In this document: one piece after another, positions 7,505 to 16,121 of the stretch
Layout: every line of letters begins with the position of its first letter
Numbering within the stretch: the stretch's first letter is position 1
NCBI GenBank assembly: GCA_964415445.1
Contig: CAYQAE010000020.1
Location: 1 to 23,976 of the forward strand
Length of the DNA: 23,976 nucleotides
Direction of reading: 5' to 3'
Source: CAYQAE01 sp964415445 [NCBI: uncultured archaeon]
Lineage (GTDB): Archaea; CAYQAE01
Notes under the pieces: generated by a model
What the model saw: the letters and a program-made list of their open reading frames with translations, nothing else
The model's database searches: none
What the model was told of the DNA's origin: nothing
Translations under genes and position numbers: made by a program

Positions 7505-10500
7505 ATGACAAAAGTAGGTAAAATTATCAGTATCTCAGGACCTGTAATTGAAGCCAAAAATATGGCAGGAGCTAGTATGTATGAGCTTGTAAAAGTCGGT
7601 GATTTAGGTCTTGTAGGTGAGATAATCGAATTAGATAGTGATAAAGCTACAATTCAAGTTTATGAAGATACTTCAGGGATTAAACCAAATGAAGATGTAA
7701 TTCCACAAGGCAATCCTCTTTCAGTAGAATTAGGCCCAGGTCTAATTGGAAGTATTTATGATGGAACTCAAAGGCCACTAGATACATTAAAAGAAATATC
7801 AGGGAATTTTATTACTCGTGGTGTAGTTGCATCTCCCCTAGATAGGAATAAAAAGTGGAAATTTAAACCAATCGCAAAAAAAGGAGATAAAGTTACATCT
7901 GGAGATACAATTGGTGAAGTAGATGAAAGTCCATTAATTAAACACAAAATTATGGTTCCACCTGAGATTGAAGGAGAATTATATGAAGTAGCAGATGAAG
8001 GAGAATATAAAATAGAGGATACAGTCTACAAACTTAAAATTGATGGAGATATTAAAGAATTTAATATGATTCAAATCTGGCCTGTGAGAAAAGCTAGACC
8101 AATTAAAGAAAAGTTAGAGCCAGATCGACCTCTAATTACAGGACAACGTGTAATAGATAGTTTCTTTCCCATAGCAAAAGGCGGAACTTGTGCTATACCT
8201 GGTGGATTTGGGACTGGAAAGTGTTTAGATAAAAAAACATATATTTTAACATCTAAAGGTCTTCAAACTATCGGTGAAATATATAGAAATTCAAAAAAAC
8301 ATGGCAAATATATAACAGATGGTTGTGAAGAGTATATTACTGTCCCAAACTCAATATCTGTATATTCATTAAAAGATAATAAGATGAGATCTAGCGAATC
8401 TAAATATGTATATAAAGGTAGGACTTCAGCTATCCAAAAAATAAAAACAAGAACAGGACGAGAAGTTGAGATAACACCAATTCATAAATTAAGAGTATGG
8501 GATCCAAAGAGATTTGAAATAAAAGAAATTGAATCTAGATATATCAAAGCAGGTATGCAAATTGTAGCTCCCAGAAAAATAAATATTAAAAGTAAATATA
8601 TATCTTTAGATGCATTTAACTCTTTTAACCTCCAAAAAACTAGAGTTTTTGACATAGAATCTCGAAAAAAAGTTGAATTAGCTATAAAAACTCTAAGAAA
8701 AAAATGGAAACTAAAAGACATTGCAAAGAAACTCAAAACTAGCAGCGGCACATTACATGCCTATAAAAATTTAGGATATAACCCAAAATTAATACATCTC
8801 AAAAAATTATCTAAATTAGCAAATATTGAAATTAATCCTAAAAAAATAAAAACAGAAAGACATTCTATACCTATATCATTTCCAGAAACAATTAATGAGG
8901 ATTTAGCTGAATTTTTAGGTCTTATCTCCTCTGATGGGAATATAAGAGCTAATCAAAGTATTTTATTTTGGAACAATGATGAAGATCTTCAAGATAGGTT
9001 TTCTCATCTTTCAAAAAAACTATTTGGTGTTGAAATACATAGAGGAATTGAAAAAAATGTTAAATTTTCAATTATAAACAGTAGAGCTTTGGTTATCTTT
9101 TTAGAAAAAGTATTTAATTTTCCTCTATCTAAAAAAGCTATTAATTTAAATTTCCCAAATAATATACTTATTTCACCAATTTCTGTTTTGATGAGATATT
9201 TAGGCGCATATTTTGCAGGCGATGGTGAAGTAGGCCATAGTGGCGAGGTATTATTTCATACTGCTTCTAAAAAATTCCAAGTTGGAATTATTTATGCATT
9301 TACAAGAGTTGGAATTATTGCTAGATTGCGAGAAAAACGAGTAAATGGAAAATTATATTATAGCGCAGTTATATCTGGTAAATATGACCTTGAAAAATTC
9401 ATAAACCTTACAAACCTTATATCATGTAAAAAAACATCTAAACTTAAAAATTATGTTTCAAATAAGAAAAAAGGATACGAATCAATTGATAAAATCAAAT
9501 TAGATCCAACATTACTAAAGAAAATAATCAAAGAATCTAATTTATCTAAGAGAGATTTTCAAAATGCAGGAGTATCTATTAGCAATTATACAACAAATAA
9601 CGAATATATAACTCCACCTATTCTAAAAAAACTTTCAAATGTTATTAAAAAACATCCTTTAGGTATAAAGATTTCTAATCTTTGTAACATGTTAGATTGG
9701 ATATATTTAGATGAAATAAAAGAAAATAAAAACGTTCAAATTGATAAAGATGTCTATGATTTAAGTATTCCCAATATAGAAAATTTTGCAGGGGGATTAG
9801 GTCCAATAATTTGTCACAATACAGTAATTCAGCACGAGCTCGCTAAGTGGTCAGATGCCCAAATGGTAACATATGTTGGTTGTGGAGAGCGAGGAAACGA
9901 AATGAGTGATGTATTAGAGTCATTTCCAAAACTAAAAGATCCAAGAAGCGGACAACCTCTATTTGCACGTACTACCTTAATTGCCAATACATCAAACATG
10001 CCAGTTGCAGCACGAGAGGCATCAGTATATACTGGAATAACAATTGCTGAATATTATAGAGATATGGGTTATGACGTATCTTTAATGGCTGATTCATCTT
10101 CTAGATGGGCAGAAGCTATGAGGGAGATATCTGGGAGATTAGAAGAGATGCCAGGAGAAGAAGGTTTTCCTGCATATTTAGCTTCAAAGCTAGCAAGTTT
10201 TTATGAAAGAGCTGGTCGAGTTACTACAATTGGATCAAAACAAGATAAAGGTTCAGTATCAATTACTGCCGCAGTATCCCCACCCGGTGGAGATTTTTCA
10301 GAACCTGTTACTCAAAATACTCTACGAGTAGTTAAAGTTTTTTGGGGATTAGATGCAGATTTAGCTGATAGACGTCACTTCCCATCTGTTAATTGGCTAA
10401 AAAGTTACTCACTATACATAGATGATGTAAAGCCCTGGTGGGATAAAAAAGTCGAAGATGATTGGAAATCAACTCGAACTAAAGCTATGAAGCTTCTAGA

Positions 10501-10876
10501 GAGGGAAGATGAATTAAAAGAAGTTGTGCAACTTGTTGGTCCTGATGCTCTACCTGAGCGAGAAAAAGGAATTTTATTATCTGCAAAAATACTCCGTGAA
10601 GATTTTCTGCAACAAAATGCATTTCATGATGTTGATACTTTCTGCTCATATAGCAAACAGTATAAAATGCTTAAGTTAATGCTAAAATTAAATGATTTAG
10701 TCATCCAATCTATTGAAAAAAATTTATTGGTTAATGATATTCAAAATATGGATTGTTTAGAATTAATTTCTAGACTAAAATACATTCCAGAAGATGAATT
10801 TAATGATTATATTAAAGAAATAGATTCCAAAATGGAAGATGAAATTAATGATTTAATAGAAAAAGCTGGTGTATGA
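7505..10876 (+). CDS. atpA: A-type ATP synthase catalytic subunit A with intein in the P-loop
   Basis: The 1123-codon frame encodes catalytic subunit A (590 residues after splicing) interrupted by a 533-residue intein. The first extein half (1-239) has the N-terminal beta barrel and the non-homologous region typical of A subunits, and ends in PGGFGTGK. The second half starts at T773 ([14 protein letters not shown]) and contains [40 protein letters not shown] and [10 protein letters not shown], the conserved catalytic and Arg regions. Splicing would restore GGFGTGKT, so ATP binding depends on it. Family members usually read GPFGSGKT; here Gly replaces Pro and Thr replaces Ser. The Shine-Dalgarno GGAG at 7495-7498 precedes the ATG, and atpF ends one base upstream. 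Subunit B catalyses nothing itself, so this gene carries the catalytic sites of the machine. Confidence 0.97.
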   Translation: MTKVGKIISISGPVIEAKNMAGASMYELVKVGDLGLVGEIIELDSDKATIQVYEDTSGIKPNEDVIPQGNPLSVELGPGLIGSIYDGTQRPLDTLKEISGNFITRGVVASPLDRNKKWKFKPIAKKGDKVTSGDTIGEVDESPLIKHKIMVPPEIEGELYEVADEGEYKIEDTVYKLKIDGDIKEFNMIQIWPVRKARPIKEKLEPDRPLITGQRVIDSFFPIAKGGTCAIPGGFGTGKCLDKKTYILTSKGLQTIGEIYRNSKKHGKYITDGCEEYITVPNSISVYSLKDNKMRSSESKYVYKGRTSAIQKIKTRTGREVEITPIHKLRVWDPKRFEIKEIESRYIKAGMQIVAPRKINIKSKYISLDAFNSFNLQKTRVFDIESRKKVELAIKTLRKKWKLKDIAKKLKTSSGTLHAYKNLGYNPKLIHLKKLSKLANIEINPKKIKTERHSIPISFPETINEDLAEFLGLISSDGNIRANQSILFWNNDEDLQDRFSHLSKKLFGVEIHRGIEKNVKFSIINSRALVIFLEKVFNFPLSKKAINLNFPNNILISPISVLMRYLGAYFAGDGEVGHSGEVLFHTASKKFQVGIIYAFTRVGIIARLREKRVNGKLYYSAVISGKYDLEKFINLTNLISCKKTSKLKNYVSNKKKGYESIDKIKLDPTLLKKIIKESNLSKRDFQNAGVSISNYTTNNEYITPPILKKLSNVIKKHPLGIKISNLCNMLDWIYLDEIKENKNVQIDKDVYDLSIPNIENFAGGLGPIICHNTVIQHELAKWSDAQMVTYVGCGERGNEMSDVLESFPKLKDPRSGQPLFARTTLIANTSNMPVAAREASVYTGITIAEYYRDMGYDVSLMADSSSRWAEAMREISGRLEEMPGEEGFPAYLASKLASFYERAGRVTTIGSKQDKGSVSITAAVSPPGGDFSEPVTQNTLRVVKVFWGLDADLADRRHFPSVNWLKSYSLYIDDVKPWWDKKVEDDWKSTRTKAMKLLEREDELKEVVQLVGPDALPEREKGILLSAKILREDFLQQNAFHDVDTFCSYSKQYKMLKLMLKLNDLVIQSIEKNLLVNDIQNMDCLELISRLKYIPEDEFNDYIKEIDSKMEDEINDLIEKAGV
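8222..9820 (+). mobile_element. Full-length intein with LAGLIDADG homing endonuclease (VMA-b type site)
   Basis: The element spans atpA codons 240-772. It begins with Cys at TGT 8222 ([13 protein letters not shown], block A) and ends H-N (block G, GPIICHN) before Thr773 as the +1 residue. Block B is TPIHKLRV (T324, H327) and block F is [15 protein letters not shown]. Two LAGLIDADG motifs are intact, LGLISSDG (471-478, D477) and LGAYFAGDG (566-574, D573), so the endonuclease may be active. Helix-turn-helix-like segments lie at about 398-425 ([20 protein letters not shown]) and in the later [17 protein letters not shown] region. Insertion between GTGK and TVIQ matches, as I recall, the site used by Pyrococcus VMA inteins and differs from yeast VMA1, which inserts after GAFG. 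Confidence 0.95.
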
Positions 10877-10878
10877 AT

Positions 10879-12291
10879 ATGGATACTGCTATTAAAGAAT
10901 TTACAGGAGTAACAGAAGTTGCGGGCCCTTTAATGATAGTAGAAGGAGTTGGAAACAGAGGATATGGGGAAATTGTAGATATCACACTATCAAATGGCGA
11001 AAAGCGACATGGTCAAGTTTTAGAAGCAAAAGAAGATATAGCAGTTATTCAAGTTTTTGAAGGAACTTCTGGAATAGATACTAAATCTACGAAAGCTAGA
11101 TTTAGGGGTGAGACTTACAAATTAGGCCTATCAAAAGATATGCTAAGTAGAGTATTTTCAGGATCAGGTAGACCCATAGATGGAAGACCAGATATAATCC
11201 CTGAAATTGAAAGAGACATAAATGGAGCGCCTATAAATCCATTTGCCAGATCATATCCTAAAGATTTTATCCAAACAGGATTATCTTCTATTGATGGTAT
11301 GAATACATTAATTAGAGGTCAGAAATTACCTATTTTTTCAGGTTCAGGTATGCCACATAATAAATTAGCTGCACAAATTGCAAGACAAGCCAAAGTTTTG
11401 GGAAAAGAAGAAGAATTTGTAGTTATATTTACTGCAATGGGTATAACTTATGAAGAATCAAACTTTTTTATTAATGATTTTAGAGAAAGCGGAGCAATTG
11501 AAAACGTTGTTATGTTTCTAAATTTAGCAGATGATCCTGCAATTGAGAGAATTATCACACCTAGATTAGCTCTGACTACTGCTGAATATTTCGCATTTGA
11601 ACATGATATGCAAGTTTTAGTAATTCTAACTGATATTTCAAATTATGCTGAAGCATTGAGGGAGATTTCGGCTGCCCGAGAAGAAGTTCCAGGTAGACGT
11701 GGTTATCCTGGATATATGTATACTGATTTAGCTTCAATTTATGAAAGAGCTGGACGTATTAGAGGTAAAAATGGAACTATTACCCAATTGCCAGTTTTGA
11801 CTATGCCGGATGATGATATAACTCATCCCATTCCTGATCTGACCGGTTATATTACAGAAGGACAAATTGTATTAGGTAGAGAACTTCACAGAAAAGGTAT
11901 ATATCCACCCAATAATGTTCTACCATCTCTATCTAGATTGATGAAAGATGGAATTGGAAAAGAAAATACTCGAGAAGATCACCAAGGAGTATCAAATCAA
12001 TTATATGCAAGCTATGCAGAAGGTAAGGATCTAAAAGACTTAGTTGCAGTTGTTGGAGAAGATGCATTAAGTGAGAGAGATAGAAAATTTTTGAAATTTT
12101 CAGAGAGATTTGAAGAAGAATTTATAGGACAAAGACCAGATGAAGAACGATCAATTCATGATACATTAGATTTAGGTTGGAAATTACTTGCAGATCTACC
12201 AAAAGGAGAATTAAAGAGAATAGATAAAGAATTTATAGAAAAATATCATCCTGAAACTAAAGCAGAAGAATCCAAAGAAGCAAAAAAGTAA
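10879..12291 (+). CDS. atpB: A-type ATP synthase regulatory subunit B
   Basis: Subunit B alternates with subunit A in the A3B3 head and binds nucleotide without catalysis. The 470-aa product has the beta-barrel start ([16 protein letters not shown]), the degenerate P-loop region [18 protein letters not shown], the conserved [45 protein letters not shown] block and a Ser-rich [11 protein letters not shown] segment. All match the family, including length (about 460). I prefer the ATG at 10879: GGTG at 10868-10871 lies seven bases before it, whereas the ATG at 10873 would be only one base away. It starts two bases after the atpA stop. No subunit D gene follows; the operon seems to end here. The last 35 bases overlap a convergent small frame. 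Confidence 0.95.
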   Translation: MDTAIKEFTGVTEVAGPLMIVEGVGNRGYGEIVDITLSNGEKRHGQVLEAKEDIAVIQVFEGTSGIDTKSTKARFRGETYKLGLSKDMLSRVFSGSGRPIDGRPDIIPEIERDINGAPINPFARSYPKDFIQTGLSSIDGMNTLIRGQKLPIFSGSGMPHNKLAAQIARQAKVLGKEEEFVVIFTAMGITYEESNFFINDFRESGAIENVVMFLNLADDPAIERIITPRLALTTAEYFAFEHDMQVLVILTDISNYAEALREISAAREEVPGRRGYPGYMYTDLASIYERAGRIRGKNGTITQLPVLTMPDDDITHPIPDLTGYITEGQIVLGRELHRKGIYPPNNVLPSLSRLMKDGIGKENTREDHQGVSNQLYASYAEGKDLKDLVAVVGEDALSERDRKFLKFSERFEEEFIGQRPDEERSIHDTLDLGWKLLADLPKGELKRIDKEFIEKYHPETKAEESKEAKK

Positions 12292-12430
12292 CTGAAAGTG
12301 CATATAATTTTAATAAAAAATTAGCATTTCGCGATTTAATTAAAGAATAAATCCGATTTGAACAAAAATCTCTATATTTACAATCTTTGCATTTACATTC
12401 TTTTTCTAAATCCTCACGACTAACTTCCAT
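12257..12430 (-). CDS. Cys-rich single-pass membrane microprotein downstream of LSm gene
   Basis: This 57-aa frame runs from ATG 12430 to TAG at 12257-12259 and is not a family I recognise. It has an acidic start, then a cysteine cluster C-x-C-x2-C-x5-C (C12, C14, C17, C23), a basic stretch (about 26-41), and a hydrophobic C-terminal helix of about 15-18 residues ([20 protein letters not shown]). The cluster could bind zinc or an iron-sulfur centre, and the tail could anchor it in the membrane. The ATG lies 18 bases after the LSm stop, with AGGGT as a plausible ribosome site a few bases before it, so the two may form one operon. It overlaps the end of atpB by 35 bases on the opposite strand, which lowers confidence. 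Confidence 0.5.
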   Translation of the reverse strand: MEVSREDLEKECKCKDCKYRDFCSNRIYSLIKSRNANFLLKLYALSVTFLLLWILLL

Positions 12431-12448
12431 TAAAGATTACCCTAAATA

Positions 12449-12733
12449 TTACGACTCAATTTTAATTTTTATTACTCTGGCTCCTCTTAAAAAAATTCTC
12501 TCACCATCTTCGGTATCAATTAACGTATTTTGGTGTTGATCCATCCCCACCAAAGTTCCTCTATATTCTTCAACTGACGCACTATCTTTACCTAGATCTG
12601 AAGGCACTGCATAATCTATTACTAGATTTTGACCTTCTTTGAAATAACTTAAGGGCACTTTTATAGTTAAATCTTTGGAACGTCCTTCTCTTCTATTAGA
12701 AGGTCTTCTTCTATCATAAGGATTTTTATACAA
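12449..12733 (-). CDS. LSm (Sm-like) RNA-binding protein with basic N-terminal tail
   Basis: The C-terminal part is an Sm fold: Sm1 motif G-T-L-V-G-M-D-Q-H-Q-N-T-L and Sm2 motif F-L-R-G-A-R-V-I-K-I, matching the classic G-x-L-x-x-x-D-x-x-x-N-x-x-L and R-G-x-x-V patterns. Archaeal LSm proteins form rings that bind U-rich RNA. Before the fold there is an Arg-rich tail (DRRRPSNRREGRSK) and a long loop region, making the protein about 94 aa compared with about 75 for plain archaeal Sm proteins. I take the start as TTG at 12733. A GGAG lies 10 bases upstream; a further TTG at 12742 is only one base after that site. No AUG is available. It reads away from ilvB, with the Cys-rich microprotein just downstream. 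Confidence 0.78.
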   Translation of the reverse strand: MYKNPYDRRRPSNRREGRSKDLTIKVPLSYFKEGQNLVIDYAVPSDLGKDSASVEEYRGTLVGMDQHQNTLIDTEDGERIFLRGARVIKIKIES

Positions 12734-12742
12734 AAATATCAA

Positions 12743-12875
12743 ACTCCAATTTTAATTTTTTAAGATAGATAACTCATCTACTGTTATAGTATTCTATAAT
12801 TTTTAGAAGGAACAAATATAATTAAAAGCTTTAATTTTGTGAGTGAACTTTGTATAAATCAAAAATGTGATTATA
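12743..12875. promoter_or_regulatory. Divergent promoter region between LSm and ilvB
   Basis: This 133-base A+T-rich spacer separates divergent genes. The best plus-strand TATA candidate is TTTGTATAAATC at 12849-12860, which would place the ilvB transcript start very close to its ATG and give a leaderless or near-leaderless message. A second AAATATAATTAAAAG lies at 12814-12828. On the minus strand a GGAG ribosome site (RNA) is at about 12743-12747 before the LSm TTG. No attenuator-like structure was seen. Confidence 0.4.
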
Positions 12876-14600
12876 ATGGCAAAGATGAAAGGCGCAAGAG
12901 CACTCATAGAAAGTTTAAAGCAAGAAAATGTAGATACAATTTTTGGAATTCCTGGTGGCGCTATGATAGATGTATATGATGAATTATACGATTCAGATAT
13001 ACGCCATATTTTAACTAAACACGAACAAGTTGCAGCTCATGCGGCTGCAGGTTATGCAAGAGCTTCCGGCAAAATTGGCGTATGTTTTGCAACGTCTGGA
13101 CCTGGTGCTACTAATTTAACTACAGGTATTGCTGATGCTTTTGCAGATTCAACTCCTGTTTTAGCAGTTACAGGACAAGTAGCTACCTCAGCTATAGGTA
13201 ATGATGCTTTCCAAGAGGCAGATACCGTAGGTATTTTTATGCCAATCACCAAATATAATTTTCAAATTCAAAATGCAAAAGATATAGCAAAAACTGTCAA
13301 AGAAGCAATTTACATAGCACAAACTGGTCGACCTGGCCCAGTTCATATCGACTTTCCTAAAGATCTTCAACAAGCCGAAATTGATTTTAAATATCCTAAA
13401 AAAATTGAATTAGAAACATATAAACCAAAAACTAAAGGTCATCCGAAACAAATCAAAAAAGCAGTTAAAATGATTTTAGATTCAAAAAGACCTGTTTTAT
13501 TAGTTGGTGGTGGTGTTACAATATCCAATGCAATGGATGAATTATTTGAATTTGCTCAAATGTTAAAGATTCCAGTTGCTTCAACTTTGATGGGAAAAGG
13601 TTGCTTTCCAGAAACTCATCCTCTATCCCTTGGAGTTTTGGGTATGCATGGTAAAAAAATTGCAAATGATTTTATCACAGATAGTGACTGCATAATAACA
13701 GTTGGAGTCAGATTTAGTGATAGAATCACAGGAAATATTGATACCTTTGCACCTGAAGCTAAATTTATTCAAATTGATATAGATCCAGCAGAAATTGGAA
13801 AAAATGTTCAAGTAAGACTTCCAATAGTTGGAGATGCAAAAAAAGTATTATCAAAATTAATCCATGAAATAAAATCAACTAAATTTACAAAAAAATATGA
13901 TGAAGAACTTGAAGACATAATTCGTTTATGTGAATGTGACTTTGATTTCCAAGATTGTCCAATTAAACCACCTAAAGTAATACATGAGCTTCAAAAATTA
14001 ATAGATGATAAAACCATAGTTACCACAGAAGTTGGACAATGTCAAATGTGGGCTGAACATTATCTTAAGATAACACATCCTAGAAGATTTATAACTTCAG
14101 GCGGATTAGGCACAATGGGATTTGGTTTCCCAGCAGCAATAGGTGCAAAAGTTGCAAAACCAGATCATAAAGTAGTCGATATTGCTGGTGATGGAAGCTT
14201 CACCATGAACTGCCAAGATTTAGCTACTTGTGTCAAAGATGATATACCAGTTACAGTTATAGTCCTAAATAACAAAACATTGGGCATGGTCTATCAATGG
14301 CAAAAATTATTTTACAACAAAAGGTTTGCCTCAACTGAATTTGGATACATTGCTGATTTTGTAAAATTAGCTGAAGCTTTTGGAGCAGAAGGAATAAGAG
14401 TTGAAAAACCATCTGAGATATCAGACGCCCTAAAGCAAGGACTCAATAATGATGTTGCAACAGTAATTGATGTTGTAGTAGACCCTAATGAAGATATACT
14501 ACCTATGGTTCCAGCAGGCGGAAGTATTAATCAAATGATAAGATCTCCTAATTGTAAATGGAGCATGCAGCGATTAAAAGAAAAATATGGTGGTAATTAA
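12876..14600 (+). CDS. ilvB: Acetolactate synthase large subunit
   Basis: This thiamine-diphosphate enzyme joins two pyruvates, or pyruvate and 2-oxobutyrate, in the first step of valine, leucine and isoleucine synthesis. The 574-aa product has all three domains. The N-terminal Pyr domain has [15 protein letters not shown] and the catalytic Glu in KHEQ (about residue 48). A central domain has GGGVTISNA and VRFSDRITG. The C-terminal PP domain has the diphosphate/Mg motif beginning [12 protein letters not shown] and ending in NN. Length fits the family. ATG 12876 is taken as the start; ATG 12885 ([11 protein letters not shown]) is an alternative, and the GTG at 12867 would only add three residues. 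The small regulatory subunit follows directly, two bases after the stop, so the two are cotranscribed. Confidence 0.96.
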   Translation: MAKMKGARALIESLKQENVDTIFGIPGGAMIDVYDELYDSDIRHILTKHEQVAAHAAAGYARASGKIGVCFATSGPGATNLTTGIADAFADSTPVLAVTGQVATSAIGNDAFQEADTVGIFMPITKYNFQIQNAKDIAKTVKEAIYIAQTGRPGPVHIDFPKDLQQAEIDFKYPKKIELETYKPKTKGHPKQIKKAVKMILDSKRPVLLVGGGVTISNAMDELFEFAQMLKIPVASTLMGKGCFPETHPLSLGVLGMHGKKIANDFITDSDCIITVGVRFSDRITGNIDTFAPEAKFIQIDIDPAEIGKNVQVRLPIVGDAKKVLSKLIHEIKSTKFTKKYDEELEDIIRLCECDFDFQDCPIKPPKVIHELQKLIDDKTIVTTEVGQCQMWAEHYLKITHPRRFITSGGLGTMGFGFPAAIGAKVAKPDHKVVDIAGDGSFTMNCQDLATCVKDDIPVTVIVLNNKTLGMVYQWQKLFYNKRFASTEFGYIADFVKLAEAFGAEGIRVEKPSEISDALKQGLNNDVATVIDVVVDPNEDILPMVPAGGSINQMIRSPNCKWSMQRLKEKYGGN

Positions 14601-14601
14601 A

Positions 14602-15111
14602 ATGGAAAAACATATTATCGCAGTCTTGGTTCGTGATGCACCAGGAGTCCTACATAGGATTGCAGGATTGTTTTCAAGAAGAGGATTTAATATAAATTCA
14701 ATAACAGAAGGTCCTACCACAAAAGAAGGAATATCTAGAATGACTATAGTTGTCCAAGGAGATCAAAAAGTTCTAGAGCAAGTTACAAAACAGCTAAATA
14801 AACAAATCGATGTCCTAAAAGTATCAGATTTACCACCCCTAGATAGTGTAGTTAAAGAACTATGCTTAATCAAAATTAATACACCCACACAAGATGATAA
14901 AACTAAAATTATGCAATATGCTTCTACTTTCAAAGCAAAAATAGTTGATGCAAATCCACAAACCCTAACAGTAGAGATTACTGGATCACCCTCAAAAATC
15001 ACTGCATTTGTGGAAGTTGTAAAAACGTTTGGGATAAAAGAAATATCAAGAACAGGTATAACAGCCCTAGCTAGAGGGCCAAAAGTCACAGATGTTAAAA
15101 AGAAAAAATAG
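14602..15111 (+). CDS. ilvN: Acetolactate synthase small (regulatory) subunit
   Basis: This 169-aa protein has an N-terminal ACT domain: [28 protein letters not shown] at 3-31, with the classic D-x-P-G-V-L turn where branched-chain amino acids bind. A C-terminal small-subunit domain follows from about residue 80. It stimulates and confers valine sensitivity on the large subunit. I chose ATG 14602, since GGTGGT at 14589-14594 sits seven bases before it. An ATG at 14587 inside the end of ilvB would add five residues and lacks a spaced site. Length is normal. Valine feedback inhibition is inferred from the family; no leader peptide is seen. Confidence 0.95.
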   Translation: MEKHIIAVLVRDAPGVLHRIAGLFSRRGFNINSITEGPTTKEGISRMTIVVQGDQKVLEQVTKQLNKQIDVLKVSDLPPLDSVVKELCLIKINTPTQDDKTKIMQYASTFKAKIVDANPQTLTVEITGSPSKITAFVEVVKTFGIKEISRTGITALARGPKVTDVKKKK

Positions 15112-15120
15112 GCTTTTTTT

Positions 15121-15750
15121 ATGCTAACCAAACTTAGATCTTCTATATCAAAAATATCAACAAAAATAGCAAAAAAACTAGCCAAAATAGGTTTTACACC
15201 AAATACACTGACAGTTTTAGGATTAATCTTTAGTATAATCTCAGCATATCTATTTTATGAAGGTATGTATATCTTAGGTGCATCAATTATTATTTTAATA
15301 GGGGCCTGTGATATATTAGATGGTGCACTAGCTAGAGAATTAAATAAAGCCACAGACGTAGGTGGAATAATAGACTCTACAATAGATCGATATTCTGATC
15401 TAATAATCTTTTTTGCCTTGTTTCTAAACTTATACAACAACGATATTAAAATTATATATATTGAGACTAAATTTTGGGTATTAATTGCAATTTTGGGAAC
15501 AATTATGGTAAGCTACATACGAGCAAGAATTGAAGCTACCGGAAAGATCAAAAAATTTGAAGTAGGTCTTATGGAGCGTGCTGATAGATATTTAATTTTA
15601 GCAATTGGTTCATTTCTAACTCTATTTTCAGATTATGCTCTGCCATATACCTTCTTTGTGCTTGCAATTTTGACAAATATTACTGTAGTTCAGAGAATGG
15701 CAATTGCAAAAAAACGTCTATCTAAAGCGAGAATAGAGAATCATAATTGA
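15121..15750 (+). CDS. CDP-alcohol phosphatidyltransferase, likely archaetidylinositol phosphate synthase
   Basis: This membrane enzyme condenses a CDP-lipid with an alcohol headgroup. The active-site signature is intact: D-I-L-D-G-A-L-A-R, then GGIIDSTIDRYSD (residues about 62-90), giving the D-x-x-D-G-x-x-A-R...G-x-x-x-D-x-x-x-D pattern. About five to six membrane helices follow in 209 residues. The N-terminal GFTPNTLTVLGL and the C-terminal VSYIRARIEATG with a GLMERADRY segment resemble archaeal enzymes that use CDP-archaeol and inositol-1-phosphate, so archaetidylinositol-phosphate synthase is my best call, at moderate certainty. The ATG at 15121 lies nine bases after ilvN, with an intervening T7 run, so its link to the operon is uncertain. 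Its end overlaps DUF424 by 10 bases. Confidence 0.88.
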   Translation: MLTKLRSSISKISTKIAKKLAKIGFTPNTLTVLGLIFSIISAYLFYEGMYILGASIIILIGACDILDGALARELNKATDVGGIIDSTIDRYSDLIIFFALFLNLYNNDIKIIYIETKFWVLIAILGTIMVSYIRARIEATGKIKKFEVGLMERADRYLILAIGSFLTLFSDYALPYTFFVLAILTNITVVQRMAIAKKRLSKARIENHN

Positions 15751-16049
15751 ATTTTATAAACTTGAATATGTGGAATTCCATCTATATAAAGAATCTTTTC
15801 CCTATCACACCATTTATTCTTTAGTGCTTGATCAATTATTTCTTTTCCAACTAAATTTAGGATAGTTGCTTTGTCAATAATTTTTTCTATATCTTCTAAT
15901 TCTACCTTACTTCCCTTATAATAATTTTCATACTTTTTTAGATCTAAAACTTTTTTATCTTCACGAAAACATTTACCTAAAATATTTTCATCACAAACTG
16001 AAACTATAAATTGCGATTCTGCCTTATATGTCTTTAGATAAAATTTCAT
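15741..16049 (-). CDS. DUF424 family archaeal protein
   Basis: A roughly 102-aa archaeal protein of unknown function, with the family pattern: N-terminal V-S-V-C-D-x-x-x-L-G-K-x-F-R-E-x-x-x-V-L-D-L, then Y-Y-K-G-S, A-T-I-L-N-L-V-G-K-E-I, and the C-terminal GIPHIQVYKI. The PHIQ/PHAQ ending is a hallmark. No catalytic chemistry is known to me for this domain; it is widespread in Archaea. I place the start at ATG 16049 (MKFYLKTYKAES). A TTG further upstream in frame would add seven residues but has no ribosome site. A TATA-like element 25-33 bases upstream implies a near-leaderless transcript. It converges with the phosphatidyltransferase (10-base overlap) and diverges from the beta-CASP nuclease. 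Confidence 0.88.
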   Translation of the reverse strand: MKFYLKTYKAESQFIVSVCDENILGKCFREDKKVLDLKKYENYYKGSKVELEDIEKIIDKATILNLVGKEIIDQALKNKWCDREKILYIDGIPHIQVYKIQL

Positions 16050-16072
16050 TATTTTTAATTGAAATTGCAAAG

Positions 16073-16084
16073 CTTTATATATTC
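16073..16084. promoter_or_regulatory. Shared near-palindromic TATA element between DUF424 and beta-CASP nuclease
   Basis: CTTTATATATTC can be read as a TATA box on both strands (TATATAAAG on the minus strand). On the minus strand it sits about 29 bases before the DUF424 ATG, giving a near-leaderless message. On the plus strand it would start transcription near 16100, leaving a leader containing GGAG at 16109-16112 for the nuclease's TTG at 16122. Confidence 0.5.
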
Positions 16085-16121
16085 CCTTAAGTGGGTTAAT
16101 CTAGGAAAGGAGAACTAATCA

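Noticed and set aside
7505-10876. The 1123-codon atpA as a gene fusion or frameshift
   Set aside because: The inserted 533 residues have intein splicing blocks and two LAGLIDADG motifs, and removing them restores a normal-length subunit A.
12257-12442. A missing or decayed atpD after atpB
   Set aside because: No plus-strand frame resembling subunit D is present; the frames here are the convergent LSm-side genes.
15112-15120. T7 run between ilvN and the phosphatidyltransferase gene as a terminator
   Set aside because: It is a short run with the next ATG immediately after it; a full terminator would cut off that gene, so I left it unassigned.
14763-15185. 140-aa minus-strand frame over ilvN and the phosphatidyltransferase start
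   Set aside because: It is antisense to two recognised genes and shows no domain pattern or ribosome site.
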